From the NCBI GenBank assembly GCA_963813495.1, contig CAWEZC010000003.1, positions 62,001 to 126,000 on the forward strand: 64,000 nt of DNA, read 5' to 3'. The notes under the pieces are model-generated. The model did not search any database and had not been told where the DNA came from. It saw only the letters and a program-made list of their open reading frames with translations. This DNA is from JACVRW01 sp963813495. GTDB lineage: Bacteria; Actinomycetota; Thermoleophilia; Solirubrobacterales; Thermoleophilaceae. Below, piece after piece: positions 36,056-47,097 of the stretch. A program made the position numbers and the translations under genes. Each line of letters opens with the position of its first letter. Within the stretch, counting starts at the first letter, position 1.

Positions 36056-37422
36056 CGGCCTCGGCGCATCGCGACGTTTGGCCCAACACCAGCCGGCTGC
36101 TGCCGTGGATGCTGGCCGGCTTCATCGCGATGCTGTGGCTGATCCCGTTCGACGTCGCGACAGTGGGCTCTGGCGGCCCGGTCGATCTCTCGGTCGACCG
36201 CATCGTTCTGCTGGCGATCGGGTTGGTGTGGCTCGCCACTCTGGCGACCAAGGAGCGCCGCAACCTGAGTTTTCGCTCGAGCCCGCTCAACATCGCGGTG
36301 TTGCTGTTCATCCTCGTCGCGTTGGCCAGCGTGATTTTGAACGCGTCCACTCTGGCCCGGCTATCAGAGCTCGACCTCGCCATCAAGCAGGTCGCGCTCC
36401 TGCTTTCGTACGGCGCCTTCTACTTCCTAATCACGAGCATCGTGAAGCCGACCGAGGTGCCGAACTTCCTCCTGCTGATGCTGGCGCTCGCCTGCGTGAC
36501 GGCATTTGGGACGCTGATCGAGTACCGCATGGACTTCAATGCGTTCTACGCGTGGTCGGACAAGCTGCTCCCGTCGCCGTTCGAGATTGCGGCCGAGCCG
36601 CCCAACGAGAAGTACGGGCGTCGCAGCATCACCGGCCCGACCGCGCACGGCATTGCCGTCGCAACCATCCTGGCGATGATGCTGCCCTTCGCAATCACCG
36701 GTGTGATGCGCAATCCGAAAGGGCGCCGGCGGATCGCGTACTCGCTGGCCGCGGGGCTGCTGCTGCTCGGCACGGTCTCGACCTTCCGCAAGACGGGGCT
36801 GGTCGTCCCCGCCGCCGCCCTAGTGGCTCTGATCGTGATGTGCCCTCGCCAGATGGTGCGACTCCTTCCCCTCGGGGTGGTGCTGGTGCTTGCGATGCAG
36901 CTCGCCGCGCCGGGAGCCCTCGTAGGCATCAAAGCTCAGCTGGTCAGAACCGAGAACGAGTCAACCGCCGGCCGCACCAGCGACTACGACGCTGTGCAGG
37001 CGGACATTCGCGCCAAGCCCGTGCTGGGCCGTGGCCATGGCACCTACGACTACAAGAAATACCGCGTCCTCGACAACGAATACCTACACCGCTTCATCGA
37101 AACCGGCTACCTCGGCGTGTTGGCGTTCATTGGGCTGTTCGTGACGCTGATCGTCGTCGCCCTTCGAACGCTGCGAAGGACAGGTTCCGAACGGGGGTCT
37201 CCGCTTTATGCCATCGCCGCTGCGGCGGTAGCATTCGGCGTGGGCGGGGCCATCTTTGACGAGCTTGGCTTTCCGCAAGCCCCGTATCTGCTTTTCCTCA
37301 TCGCCGGACTCGCCGTCTGCCGCATCACCCGAGCCGACGAGCCTACGCCCGCTGAGGCCTCGCACGGAATGCCCTCACCGGCGCTGGTCCCGCTACGTGC
37401 CGCGACGGCGAGGGCCCGCTGA
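36052..37422 (+). CDS. O-antigen ligase/polymerase-family membrane protein (Wzy/WaaL type)
   Basis: A 456-residue polytopic protein with about ten hydrophobic segments. The signature loop VLGRGHGTYDYKKYRVLDNE plus YLHRFIETGYLGVLAFIG is the PF04932-type Wzy_C motif, with the conserved His/Tyr-rich segment before the last spans. RRSITGPTAHGIAVAT is the matching loop in the first half. In this locus a Wzy-type polymerase is the likely role; a ligase for lipid A is not expected in an actinobacterium. Translation is coupled on both sides (ATGA start overlap, TGATG with asnB). Confidence 0.88.
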   Translation: MTASAHRDVWPNTSRLLPWMLAGFIAMLWLIPFDVATVGSGGPVDLSVDRIVLLAIGLVWLATLATKERRNLSFRSSPLNIAVLLFILVALASVILNASTLARLSELDLAIKQVALLLSYGAFYFLITSIVKPTEVPNFLLLMLALACVTAFGTLIEYRMDFNAFYAWSDKLLPSPFEIAAEPPNEKYGRRSITGPTAHGIAVATILAMMLPFAITGVMRNPKGRRRIAYSLAAGLLLLGTVSTFRKTGLVVPAAALVALIVMCPRQMVRLLPLGVVLVLAMQLAAPGALVGIKAQLVRTENESTAGRTSDYDAVQADIRAKPVLGRGHGTYDYKKYRVLDNEYLHRFIETGYLGVLAFIGLFVTLIVVALRTLRRTGSERGSPLYAIAAAAVAFGVGGAIFDELGFPQAPYLLFLIAGLAVCRITRADEPTPAEASHGMPSPALVPLRAATARAR

Positions 37423-39326
37423 TGTGCGGCATCGCGGGCAGGTCCGCTCCGACGGCGCGCGCGTCGACCGCTCAATGATCGAGCGGATGTGCCACGCGCA
37501 GGAGCACCGCGGCCCCGACTCGCGCGGCGTCCACACCGGCGCCGGGGTCGGGCTCGGGATCCAGCGGCTGCGCGATCATCGACCTCGAGACCGGCGACCA
37601 GCCGATCTACAACGAGGACCGCTCGGTCGCCGTGGTCCTCAACGGCGAGATCTACAACTTCCGCGAGCTGCGAGCGCGAGCTCGAGGCGCCGCGGCCACG
37701 CTTCTCCACCCGCACCGACACCGAGGTGATCGTCCACCTCTACGAGGAGCACGGGGCCGACTGCGTCGACGCAGCTGCACGGCATGTTCGCGCTTCGCGC
37801 TCTGGGACGCGCGCCGCAGGCGGCTGCTGCTCGCCCGCGACCGGGTCGGCAAGAAGCCGCTCTTCTACGCGCGAGCGCGACGGCGCGCTGAGCTTCGCCT
37901 CCGAGCTCGCCGCGCTCCTGCAGGACCCCGAGATCCCGCGCGAGGTCGACCACCAGGCGATCGACTGCTACCTCGCCTACGGCTACGTCCCCGCGCCGCT
38001 GAGCGCGTTCCGGCGCCGTGCGCAAGCTGCCGCCGGCGCACACGCTGGTCTGCGCGAGGGCGGCACGCGACGATCGAGCGCTACTGGCGGCTCGACTACC
38101 GCCGAAGCGCAGCTGTGCCGACGAGCGCGAGCTGCACGAGGAGATTCGCGACGCAGCTGCGTCGCGGCGGTGCGGCGCCGGATGATCGCCGACGTGCCGC
38201 TCGGCGCGTTCCTCTCCGGCGGGGTCGACTCCTCGGCCGTGGTCGCGGCGATGGCCGAGGCGTCGTCCGGAGCCGGTGAAGACGTTCTCGATCGGCTTCG
38301 CGACGAGCAGCTACAACGAGCTGCCGCGCGCCCGGATGGTCGCCGAGCGCTTCGGCACCGACCACCACGAGCTCGTGGTCAAGCCGGACGCGATCGAGAT
38401 CCTGCCCAAGCTCGTCCGGCACTACGGCGAGCCCTTCGCCGACCCTCGGCGATCCCCAGCTTCTACCTCGCCGAGCTGGCCCGCCGCCACGTGACCGTGG
38501 CGCTCAACGGCGACGGCGGCGACGAGAGCTTCGCCGGCTACCGCGCTACACGTGGAACATGCTCCTGGGCCGGCTGGAGCGCCTACCCGCCGCGCTGCGC
38601 CGTACGATCGCGGGCCGGCGGCGGCAGGGCAGGAACGGCGACCGCCAGCGCTGCCGAGCCGCCTCCGCCGGCTCGCGAGACTCGGGCGGCGAGCCACCGA
38701 GCGCTACCTCGCGCACATGCGATCGTCACGGCCTCGAGCGCCAGGCGCTCTACACGCCCGAATTCGCCGCAGTCGGTCGAATCCGCCGCCGACGAGGTCC
38801 TGCTCGAGCCGTGGCGCGAAGCCACCGGACGCGAGCTGCTCGACCGGCTGCTCGAGGTCGACGCGGTGACTACCTGCCCGGCGACCTGCTGGCGAAGATC
38901 GACATCGCGACCATGGCCTACTCGCTCGAGGCCCGTTCGCCGCTGCTCGACCACGAGTTCATGGAGTTCGCGGCCTCGCTGCCGCCGCGCCACAAGGCAA
39001 GCGGGTGCAGAGCAAGATCGGGCTTCGGAGCGCGCTGCGCGGCTGGGTTCCGGACGAGGTCCTCGACGCTCCCAAGCGGGCTTCCAGCCGCCGCTGGCGG
39101 GCTGGTTCCGCGGCGACCTGGCCGAGTACGCCCGCGAGGTGCTGCTCGATCCCGCGGCCACAACGCGCGGCTGCCTCGATCCCGCTTCTGTCACCGCTCT
39201 GCTCGATGGCCATTCCGCCGGCAACGGCGACCACAGCAGCCGCATCTGGTCGCTACTGCTGCTCGAGCTGTGGTACCGGCAGGTGCTGGAGCGTGCGCGC
39301 CGGACCTGGCGGTCGCAGCGGCATGA
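37422..39326 (+). pseudogene. asnB: Asparagine synthetase, glutamine-hydrolysing (many frame changes)
   Basis: Starts MCGIAG with catalytic Cys2 at ATG 37422, which overlaps the polymerase stop. Segments in order but alternating frames: HRGPDSRGVH, VAVVLNGEIYNFRELR, LLLARDRVGKKPLFY, VPLGAFLSGGVDSSAVVAAM with the pyrophosphatase loop, TFSIGFATSSYNELPRARMV, VALNGDGGDESFAGYR, and MAYSLEARSPLLDHEFMEFA. The net length (1,905 bases, divisible by three) fits a normal ~634-residue AsnB, so indels cancel. asnB copies are common in polysaccharide loci, where they may amidate sugars or simply make asparagine. Likely intact in the organism. Confidence 0.85.
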
Positions 39327-40898
39327 GCGCGCCCGGCGCCGACCACCCCAATGACGCCCGTTCAAACGCGGATCTCGCCGAAGCGGCCCTCACCGGGGCT
39401 CGCTGGATCACCGCCGCGCGGGTGCTGGCGGAGGTGTTGCTGTTCGCGACCATGGTCGTGCTGGCCCGGGCAATCCCGCCCGTTGAGTTCGGCAAGTTCG
39501 CTATCGCCCTGTTCATGCAGGAGCTCGCCATCGGTGTGGTGGGTGGGGTCGGAAGCGCGCTGGTGCAGCGTAGTTGCCTGGAGCGGGCACACATCCAGGC
39601 CGGTCTGGCCCTCGCGCTGGCGCTCGAGCTGGTCCTGGCGGCGATCACCTTTCTGCTGCTGGCCCCGCTGGGGTTCGCCCCGCTGTTCGGCGAGCACACT
39701 GCCGCGTTGGTTCAGCTCGCGACAATCGTCTTCCTGCTGACCGGCCTGTCGATCGTGCCCCAGGCGTTGCTGCAGCGCAAGCTCGACTTCCCCCGGCTGG
39801 CTCAGATCCAACTGGCGTCGGTGCTCGTCGGAGCGGCCACCTCGCTGGTCCTGGCGCTGGGCGTCGGCCTCGATGCTGAGGCGCTCGTGCTGGGAGCGAT
39901 CGCCACGGCCGCTGTCGTTGCCCTGCTCACGACTCGAGCACGCCGGTCCCCTGCCCTGGCTGCGTGTCGACGCCGCCCGCGACCTTGCCGGCTACTGGGT
40001 TCCGGCCTCGCTCGCAGGAATCAGCTGGGCTGGCTTTCGCAACGCCGACTACGCGATTGTCGGGGCGCGGCTTGGGACTGCAGGCGCGGGCCTCTACTGG
40101 CGGGCCTTCGACTCGCGGTCGAGTACCAGAAGAAGATCAGCGTCGTCATGTACCAGATTGCCTTTCCGGTGCTCTCCCGGACCCGCTCAGGCTAGGACAT
40201 GTTCGCGATCCGGCAGCGCATGGTGACGCTGCTGACGGTGCTTGTCTTCCCACTGCTGGCCGGGCTGGCGGTGCTCGCGCCCGTGATGATCCCGTGGGTC
40301 TTCGGCCCCGCCTGGGAGTCGGCCGTGGTCCCGACCCAGATTCTCACTGCAGCCGGTGCGGCCACCCTTCTGATCGACGTGGTCGGTGCGACGCTGATGG
40401 CGGCCGGACGGCCGCGTGCCCTCCTGGCCTACGGCTGGGGGCACTTCATCGCCTACGCCGGCGCTGTTGCCCTGGTTGCCCCCCGGGGTCTGCCGGCGGT
40501 CGCGGCCGCGGCAGTGGCCGTGCACGTCGTCTTTCTGGTGATCGCCTACGCAATGCTGCTTCACGGGCATGCAGAGCGTCCACTGCGTCGGCTGTGGCAC
40601 GACGTGGCGCCCGCCGCGGTTTCATGCTCGCCCTCTTGGCCGTCGCGGCGCCGCTCAGCGCGGCACTGAGCGCGGCGTCCATACCGGCCGCTCTGCATCT
40701 GTCGCTCGTGGCCGCGGCAGGGGCGCGGTCTACCTGCTCGTGCTGCGAACCCTCTTCCCCGAGCCGTGGCGCGATCTCGTCGTCCTGCTGAGCGGCTGCT
40801 CCCGGGCCGCCTTCGCCGCGGCCCTGGATCGGTGGCGCTCGCGGGTGAGGCCGGCTGAGCTCGGAAGCCCCGGGGGCGGGGCGTCGTTAAGAGAGTGA
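39323..40898 (+). pseudogene. Polysaccharide flippase, Wzx/MATE-like (frameshifted, one in-frame stop)
   Basis: A polytopic protein of about 525 residues when joined. The start MSAPGADHPND overlaps the asnB stop (ATGA). WITAARVLAEVLLFATMVVL and the many following spans fit the RfbX/Wzx flippase family, which moves lipid-linked repeat units across the membrane. The frame is clean to about 39945, changes there and near 40110, returns, and meets a TAG at 40193-40195 in the sequence TCAGGCTAGGACATG; a G to T error or mutation of GAG would explain it. Further changes occur near 40615 and 40735. It ends LRE-stop with a TGATG overlap to the next gene. Confidence 0.78.
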
Positions 40899-41919
40899 TG
40901 TCAGGTCCCGCGCACCAGCCCACCGTGAGCGCGCTCGTCGCCGCTTACAACGCCGAGAGCTCATCGCCGAGACGATCGAGGCGATTCTCTCCCCGTCCCG
41001 GCCCCCGGACGAGGTGATCGTCGTTGACGACGGCTCGACCGACGGTACGGCCGCCGTGCTCGAGGGCTTGGAGACGCGATACGAATTGTCACGCGCGCCA
41101 ACGGCGGCTGTCCGGCCGCCTTCAATACCGCGTTCGGCGAGGCCAAGGGTGACTTCCTTGCGATGTGCGGGGCCGATGACGTCTGGGAGCCACGGAAGCT
41201 CGAGTGGCAGCTGGAGACCCTGCAGGCTCACCCCGAGGTGGACGTCTCGATCGGCGGCGCGGCCATCTTCGGGCAGGTGAAGGATCGCTTTCCTGAACCG
41301 GGCCGGGGAATCCTCGACCGCCAGGCCCTGCTCGACACGCTCTACCCCTACAACGTCTGCGCCTCCTCGGTCCTGATCGGCGCAGCCTGTGCGAGCAGAT
41401 CGGCCCCTTCGTCGAGCACCTGAGCGCGGAGGACTTCGGCGACTGGATGGGCTCCCTCGGCGTCGCGGAGGCGTGGGACTGCGAGGCGTTCGGGCCGTTC
41501 GTCGACCGCTGCGGCGCAGACGACTATGACTACTGGATGCGGGCCCTGGAAGCCGGGGCGGTCTTCCACTACGAGCGCGCACACTCGTGCGCTACCGCCG
41601 CCACGACAAGAACGTGACCAACGACACCATCTGGGGCTACCGCTCGTGCTGTCAGGTGCACCGCTGGCACGCCCACCAGGTGTCGCCGAGGCTGGTCCGC
41701 TCCGTGCGCGCCATGGACCTCTTCCGGCTAGGCCGTTATCTCGTCGACGCCGGTCACCCGCGCCAGGGGCGCAGCGCCTTCACGGCTTCGCTGCGCCAGA
41801 GCTTCATGCCACGCGCTCTTGGCTGGACGCTGGTGCTCTCGCTGCCGAACGCTCGCGCGCCCGGGTCGGCTCGGCTGCAGTTTCCCTCAAGCGCTCCTTT
41901 CAGGGCGCACGGCGGCTGA
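40898..41919 (+). pseudogene. Glycosyltransferase family 2 (frameshifted)
   Basis: About 340 residues. MSGPAHQPTVSALVAAYNAE opens the fold; the nucleotide motif EVIVVDDGSTDGTAAVLEG is one frame later; GDFLAMCGADDVWEPRKLEW provides the acidic metal motif in a third frame. Later pieces DYDYWMRALEAGAVFHYERA and YRRHDKNVTNDTIWGYRSCC are the usual C-terminal end of hyaluronan-like GT2 enzymes. About four indels (near 40958, 41075, 41385, 41582). The extreme C-terminus is uncertain between two frames (41919 or 41933). The start overlaps the flippase stop. Confidence 0.78.
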
Positions 41920-41929
41920 GGCCATCGCC

Positions 41930-42836
41930 ATGACCAGCGGGACATCCGGGCCCGCTGCGGGAGTGCTGGTGCGCTCGCTCGACCTCGCCCACGAACATCG
42001 GTGCGCCGGGCGCAACGGCCAAGCGGAGTTCCTCTATAGCCAGGCGCTGGGGATCGAGCCCGGGAACGTGGACGCCCTGCTCGGTCTGGCCACGCTGCGG
42101 CACGACCAAGGGGCGCACGCTGAGGCAGAGACCCTTCTCCTGACTGCTCAGCGCGAGGCCCCGGCCGACGAGCGCCTTGCCCCTGCCCTGAACGAGGTGC
42201 GAAAGGCCCTCGGCAGCTCGTACGCCGAGGCCGACCGCCGCCGCTCGCTGACCGAGCGCCTGGCAGGGCGGTTCGGGCGGCCACTGCTCTCGGCCGTGGT
42301 CCAACGCCCGCGCGTCTGGAAGTACCGGGCTCTGTCTGACTGCGCGCGCATCAGCGGGACGCCGATCCTCGACCAGCCGGCGCTGTTCCTTGGCAGGGGC
42401 GAGCTTGTGTTCGGGCGCGAAGTGCACCTCGGCTATGTGGCCTCGCCGCTCTTCTACAGTGGCTACTGCCACGTCGAGGTCTCAAGCCCGCATTCGCGGA
42501 TCGAGCTCGGCGACCGCGTGGCGTTCAATAACAACGCCATGCTGAAGAGTGAGGGACCCGGCATCCGGATCGCTTCTGACAGCATCTTCGGGGCCCACGT
42601 CGAGGTGTTCGACAGCGACTTCCACGACCTGCATCCGGAACGCCGGCACAACGGCACGCAGCGGATGGCGCCGGTCGAGATTGCTGAACGTCTTCGTGGG
42701 CATGAGCGTAAAGATCCTCAAGGGCGTCACGGTCGGCGCCGACTGGGTGATCGGGGCCGGCGCGGTGGTCACCCGCCCGATCCCCGCGGGGGTGATCGCT
42801 GCGGGCAACCCGGCCCGTGTCGTACGCGAGCTGTGA
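41930..42836 (+). CDS. TPR-like plus left-handed beta-helix acyltransferase (one frameshift)
   Basis: Starts MTSGTSGPAAGVLVRSLDLA. Residues ~25-90 are TPR-like helices (AEFLYSQALGIEPGNVDALL, ATLRHDQGAHAEAETLL). The rest is a hexapeptide-repeat transferase related to serine/maltose O-acetyltransferases: ELGDRVAFNNNAMLKSEGPG, IRIASDSIFGAHVEVFDSDF with the conserved His region, then after an indel near 42690 VFVGMSVKILKGVTVGADWV and PIPAGVIAAGNPARVVREL. The fusion of TPR and acyltransferase is unusual. It probably acetylates a sugar of the polymer. Confidence 0.8.
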
Positions 42837-42888
42837 TGCCGTTTCGGCGCCGGAAGGGCGCGCGTCCCGGCGCCGTTGATAGGTGAGC

Positions 42889-44135
42889 ATGCGTACCGCG
42901 ATCGACACCGACGGGCGAGCGGCGAAACCGTCCTGGGTGAGCGCCGACCGACATTCCACCAGCCCGCCGCGGCCGGCCTCGACGGTGGGCGCGGTGGTCC
43001 TCGGCGGCGACTATCAGGGCCTGGGAATCGTCGCAGCCTCGGTGCCCAAGGGGTGCGGTCTGCGTCGCCGACGACGAGCGCTCAATCGCGCACGTCTCCC
43101 GCTACGCGCACTCCTCCGTCCGGCTCGATGACCTGGGCGACCCCGAACGGGTCGCCGGCTCGCTGCTCGACCTGGGTCGGCGGCGAGGCCTCGAGGGCTG
43201 GGTGCTCTACCCCACGCGAGATGAGACGGTGGCCGCCCTGTCCCATCAGCGCGATCGGCTGGGCGAGTTCTTCCGGGTCCCCACCGCTCCGTGGAATTCG
43301 GTGCGGTGGGCCTGGGACAAGCGCAACACCTACCGGCTGGCCGAGGAGGCGGGTGTGCCCGCTCCGCGTACCTGGCGTCCATGAGTCAGGCCGAGCTTGC
43401 TCAGATCACCGCGGCGCCGCCGTTCGCGATCAAGCCGGCAATCAAAGAGCATTTCTTCTACGCCACCAAGGCGAAAGCCTGGCGCGCCGATGACGCCGCG
43501 CAGCTGCTCACCCTGTTCGAGAAGGCGCTCGCGCTGGTGGGACCAGGTGAGGTGATGGTGCAGGAGCTCGTGCCGGGCGACGGCCGCCGGCAGTACGCCT
43601 ACTGCGCTCTCTATGAGAAGGGCGCGCCGCTAGCCACCATGGTCTGCGGCGGGCTGCGCCGACATCCGCCCGAATTCGATCGCCAGCACGTTCGTCGAGA
43701 CGGTCGAGAACGCTCTCGTCGAAGAGCAGTCGGAGCGGCTGCTGCGCCGGATCGGTTACGACGGCCTGGTCGAGCTGGAGTACAAGCTCGACGAGCGCGA
43801 CGGCCGCTTCAAGCTGCTCGACTTCGACGCCGCACGTGGGGCTATCACTCGATCGCCCAGAAGGCAGGAGTGGACTTCCCGTACCTGGCCTACCGGCGGC
43901 AGCTGGGCCTCCCGGTCGAGCCTCGGCGGGCCCGAGCGGGCGTGCGCTGGGTGCGGCTACCACCGACCTTCCCACCGCGGCGGTCGAGATCGCCGGGCGG
44001 CGTCTCGGCGCGAGGGCCTACCTGCGCTCGTTATGGAGCGCCGACGTCGAGGCCATGTTCAGCCGTCGCGACCCGATGCCGGGGCTGGCCGAGCTCGCGC
44101 TGGTTCCGTACCTGTCCGTCAAGAGGGGGTTCTGA
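42889..44135 (+). pseudogene. ATP-grasp carboxylate-amine ligase family protein (frameshifted)
   Basis: The ATG at 42889 has an AGGTGAGC ribosome binding site. The order is GAVVLGGDYQGLGIV, a nucleotide-entry domain; WDKRNTYRLAEEAGVPAP, the ATP-grasp entry; FAIKPAIKEHFFYATKAKAW, with the P-loop lysine; VMVQELVPGDGRRQYAYCAL; and YDGLVELEYKLDERDGRFKL followed by LLDF and WGYHSIAQKAGVDFPYL, holding the metal-binding acidic residues. About five frame changes (near 43050, 43380, 43665, 43830, 43955). Such enzymes ligate amino acids to carboxyl groups; a sugar or lipid modification is possible here. The exact acceptor is unknown. Confidence 0.78.
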
Positions 44136-44951
44136 GTGGTCGTCTCGTCGCTGATCGGAGGGCTGGCGGCGCTCGCGCTGAGTGCCGGCGGCCTGGAAGT
44201 GGGGCCTCGGCGTACGCCGGGTCTCCGTATTCGTAGCCGGAGTCGCGCTCGTGGTGGCTCGCGCTGGCCGCGCTCGCAGGCCTGTCGGAGCCGCTTTCGC
44301 GCCGCGCTGATATACGGGCTCACGGTTGCCTTCTCGTTCGGCTTCCTGGCCTTCCGCTTCTACCGCGACCCCGAGCGCAGCTCGCCGCAGCGCCACGACC
44401 TGGTGGTCAGCCCAGCGGACGGCGAGGTGCTCGACGTGCGCGAGTCGCACGGTGGGCTGTTTCCCTCTTCCACCAAGAAGGGGCGCGACTATGAGCTCGT
44501 CGAACTGACCAAGACACCACTGCGCGAGCGGGATGCCGTGGTGATCGGGATCGCGATGAACTTCCTCGACGTGCATGTCAACCGGGCCCCCATCGCGGGC
44601 CAGGTACGGCTACGCCGTCACTTCCCGGGCCGCTTTGGCTCGCTCGGGCGCCCGGAGATGGTGTACGAGAACGAACGGGCGACCACGATCATCGAGCGGC
44701 CCGGCCTCGAGCTGGCGGTAGTGCAGATCGCATCCCGCCTGGTTCGCCAGATCGCCAGTTTCGTGGAGGTCGGCGAGGGGGTCGCGAAAGGTCAGCGGAT
44801 CGGGGTGATCCGCTTGGGCTCGCAGGTGGACGTGGTGCTGCCGGCCCGCAGTGGCATACAGGTGACGGTCGGCCCTGGCGACCGTGTCAGGGCCGGTGAG
44901 TCGGTGCTGGCGCGGATCGAGGCACCGGCTGCCTCGCGCCACGACGCGTGA
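44136..44951 (+). CDS. psd: Phosphatidylserine decarboxylase proenzyme-like protein (N-terminus frameshifted)
   Basis: Converts phosphatidylserine to phosphatidylethanolamine. FRFYRDPERSSPQRHDLVVS, PADGEVLDV, and FLDVHVNRAPIAGQVRLRRH are family signatures. The self-cleavage site is GS in IRLGSQVDVVLPARSG, so the pyruvoyl Ser is present. Length 271 residues fits the short type. The N-terminal ~60 residues have lost the hydrophobic character expected; reading the other frame restores WKWGLGVRRVSVFVAGVALV, so two indels are likely there. GTG 44136 directly follows the previous stop. A lipid gene inside a glycan locus is unusual; the partner pssA is not visible. Confidence 0.85.
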   Translation: MVVSSLIGGLAALALSAGGLEVGPRRTPGLRIRSRSRARGGSRWPRSQACRSRFRAALIYGLTVAFSFGFLAFRFYRDPERSSPQRHDLVVSPADGEVLDVRESHGGLFPSSTKKGRDYELVELTKTPLRERDAVVIGIAMNFLDVHVNRAPIAGQVRLRRHFPGRFGSLGRPEMVYENERATTIIERPGLELAVVQIASRLVRQIASFVEVGEGVAKGQRIGVIRLGSQVDVVLPARSGIQVTVGPGDRVRAGESVLARIEAPAASRHDA

Positions 44952-44973
44952 GGCGCTTGGAGCTGGACGCGAC

Positions 44974-46105
44974 TCAGGCCGCTACGGCCGACACGTGCGC
45001 GGCGAGCCGCTCGATCACGTAGTCCTGCTGCTCGTCGCTGAGGCCGGGGAAGAGCGGCAGCATCAGGACGTCGCGGACGGCGGCCTCAGTGTGGGGGAGC
45101 CGAGCGCGGCGGCCGGCGTACGCGCGCTCCTCGTGGATCGCCATCACGCCGCGACGCGTGGCGATGCCGTCGCGCATGCAGCCGGCGCATGAGCTCGGTG
45201 CGATCGATCGGCGCGCGCCGGCGAGGCGGACGGCATAGGACTGCCACGTCCGCTCGCGTAGGCCGGCTCGTAGCGGCGGCTCGAGATGGGGGACCGCGCG
45301 AGCGCCGCCGTGTAGCGCTCCGCCAGACGCGCCGCGCTCGAGGATCTCGTCGAGCAGCCTCGAGCTGGCAGAGGCCGAGCGCCGCCTGCATGTCGGTCAT
45401 GCGGCCGTTCCAGCCGCGCTCGGGATAGGGCTCGAAGACGACGTCCTGAGCGCTGTGGCGCGCGAGGTCGGAGAGGTCCATCGCGTGCTGGCGCAGCCTG
45501 CGCAGCCGCGCGGCCACCTCGGGGTCGTGCACCGTGATCATGCCGCCCTCGCCGGTGGTGATCACCTTCCGCGGGTGCAGCGAGAAGCACGCGAGCGGCC
45601 CGAGCGAGCCGATCGGCCGGCCCTGTAGTGGCGCCGACGGCGCACGCGGCGTCCTCGACCACGGCCAGGCCGTGGCGCTCGGCCAGCGCGAGGAAGGGTC
45701 CATGTCGGCCGGCAGGCCGATCTGGTGGACGGGCATGATCGCCTGCGTGCGCGCGCGTGATCGCGTGCTCGGCGGCCGCCGGGTCGAGGTTGTAGGTCAG
45801 CGGGTCGATGTCGGCGAACACAGGCGTCGCGCCGCACTGCCAGACAGCGTTGGCGGTCGCGATGAACGACAGCGAGGGCACGATCACCTCGTCGCCTGGG
45901 CCGACTCCCGAGACGTAGAGCGCCAGGTGCAGCGCGCTGGTGCAGTTGGTCGTGGCGACCGCCTCCGCGCGCCGACGCGCTCGGCGAAGGCCGCCTCGAA
46001 GGCCTGCACCCGAGGGCCCTGCGACACCCAGCCGGACGCGATGGCGGCGGCGACGGCCTCGGCCTCGCCCCCGGTGAAATACGGCCGCGTGAACGGGACC
46101 TCCAT
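44974..46105 (-). pseudogene. DegT/DnrJ/EryC1-family sugar aminotransferase, second copy (frameshifted)
   Basis: Starts MEVPFTRPYFTGGEAEAVAA at ATG 46105. Segments in order: ATTNCTSALHLALYVSGVGP, VIVPSLSFIATANAVWQCGA, VVEDAACAVGA, GSLGPLACFSLHPRKVITTG with the PLP lysine in HPRKV, RGWNGRMTDMQAALGLCQLE, and C-terminal LMLPLFPGLSDEQQDYVIER. At least five indels between 45170 and 45990. The family transaminates 4-keto-sugar nucleotides, and the epimerase just upstream on the same strand would supply the substrate. Probably intact in the organism. Confidence 0.82.
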
Positions 46106-47097
46106 CACGACGCTCGCGCCAGCGTCGCGTCGGCACGGCGGCTCGTCGGCGCGCTCCGCGCGCCACCACTCGACCAGCCGGGTCAAGCCCTCCTCGAGGT
46201 CGATCTCGGCCTCAAAGCCCAGCCGATCGCGTGCGCGCGAGGTGTCGGCCAGCCGCCGCGGCACCTTGTTACGGCGCGCTCGGGCCCGTGATCGACCGGC
46301 AGGTCGGAGCCCATGACCCGCAGCAGCATCGCGGCGAACTCGTGAAGGCTCGTCTCGACGCCGCTGGCGACGTTGAAGACGTCGTCGGTCACGTCTGACT
46401 GGGCGGCGAGCACGTTCGCCCGCGCGATGTCCTCGGTGTAGACGAAGTCCATGGTCTGGGTGCCGTCGCCGAGGATCAGCGGCGGCTGCCCCGCCTCGAT
46501 GCGCTCCATCCAGCGAACCAGCACCTCGGTGTACACGCCGTGGATGTCCATCCGCGGGCCGTAGACGTTGAAGTAGCGCAGCGCCACGTAGTCGAGCCCC
46601 CGCATGGCGTGCAAGCTCCGGAGCAACCCCTCGTTGAACGCCTTGGCCGCGCCGTAGAGCGTGTCGTTGGCGTAGGGGTGGTGGTGCTCGGCCGTCGGGA
46701 AGTCCTCGGCCAGGCCATAGACCGAGGCCGAAGACGCGGCAACGACCTTGGCACGCCCTCGTCGACGGCCGCCTCGAAGACGTTGAAGGTGCCGTCGACA
46801 AGCACCTCGAGCGCGAGGCGCGGCTCCTCGGCGCACTGCGTGATCCGCATCGCCGCCTGATGGAAGACACGTCGATGCCGCGCATAGCTCGCGGACGAGA
46901 TCGGCGTCGCAGATGTCGCCCTCAACGACCGTGACGGGCCCGTTGGCCTCCGCCCACGCGAGGTTCTCGCGGCGGCCGCGCACGAAGTTGTCCAGGACAA
47001 CGATCTCGGCCGCGCCACGAGCCACCAGCTGATCCGCGATCGTGGATCCCACCGTGCCGGCGCCCCCGGTTACGAGCACGCGCGCACCACGGATCAT
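46105..47097 (-). pseudogene. NAD-dependent epimerase/dehydratase (frameshifted)
   Basis: MIRGARVLVTGGAGTVGSTI starts at ATG 47097, preceded by AGGTGG. The Rossmann TGGAGTVG, catalytic SSASVYG and ...LYGAAKAFNE (YxxxK) are present, with FNVYGPRMDIHGVYTEV and FVYTEDIARANVLAAQ further on. Indels lie near 46870, 46755 and 46275, but the total length is a multiple of three and the predicted TGA overlaps the next gene's ATG (TGATG). Likely a UDP-sugar 4-epimerase or 4,6-dehydratase feeding the DegT aminotransferase. Confidence 0.82.

Noticed and set aside
21123..39326. Lasso-peptide or other RiPP cluster (PqqD-like RRE plus asparagine-synthetase homolog)
   Set aside because: No precursor peptide, no transglutaminase-type B protein and no RiPP exporter are seen. 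The asnB gene is 16 kb away within a glycan locus, and both PqqD genes are broken.
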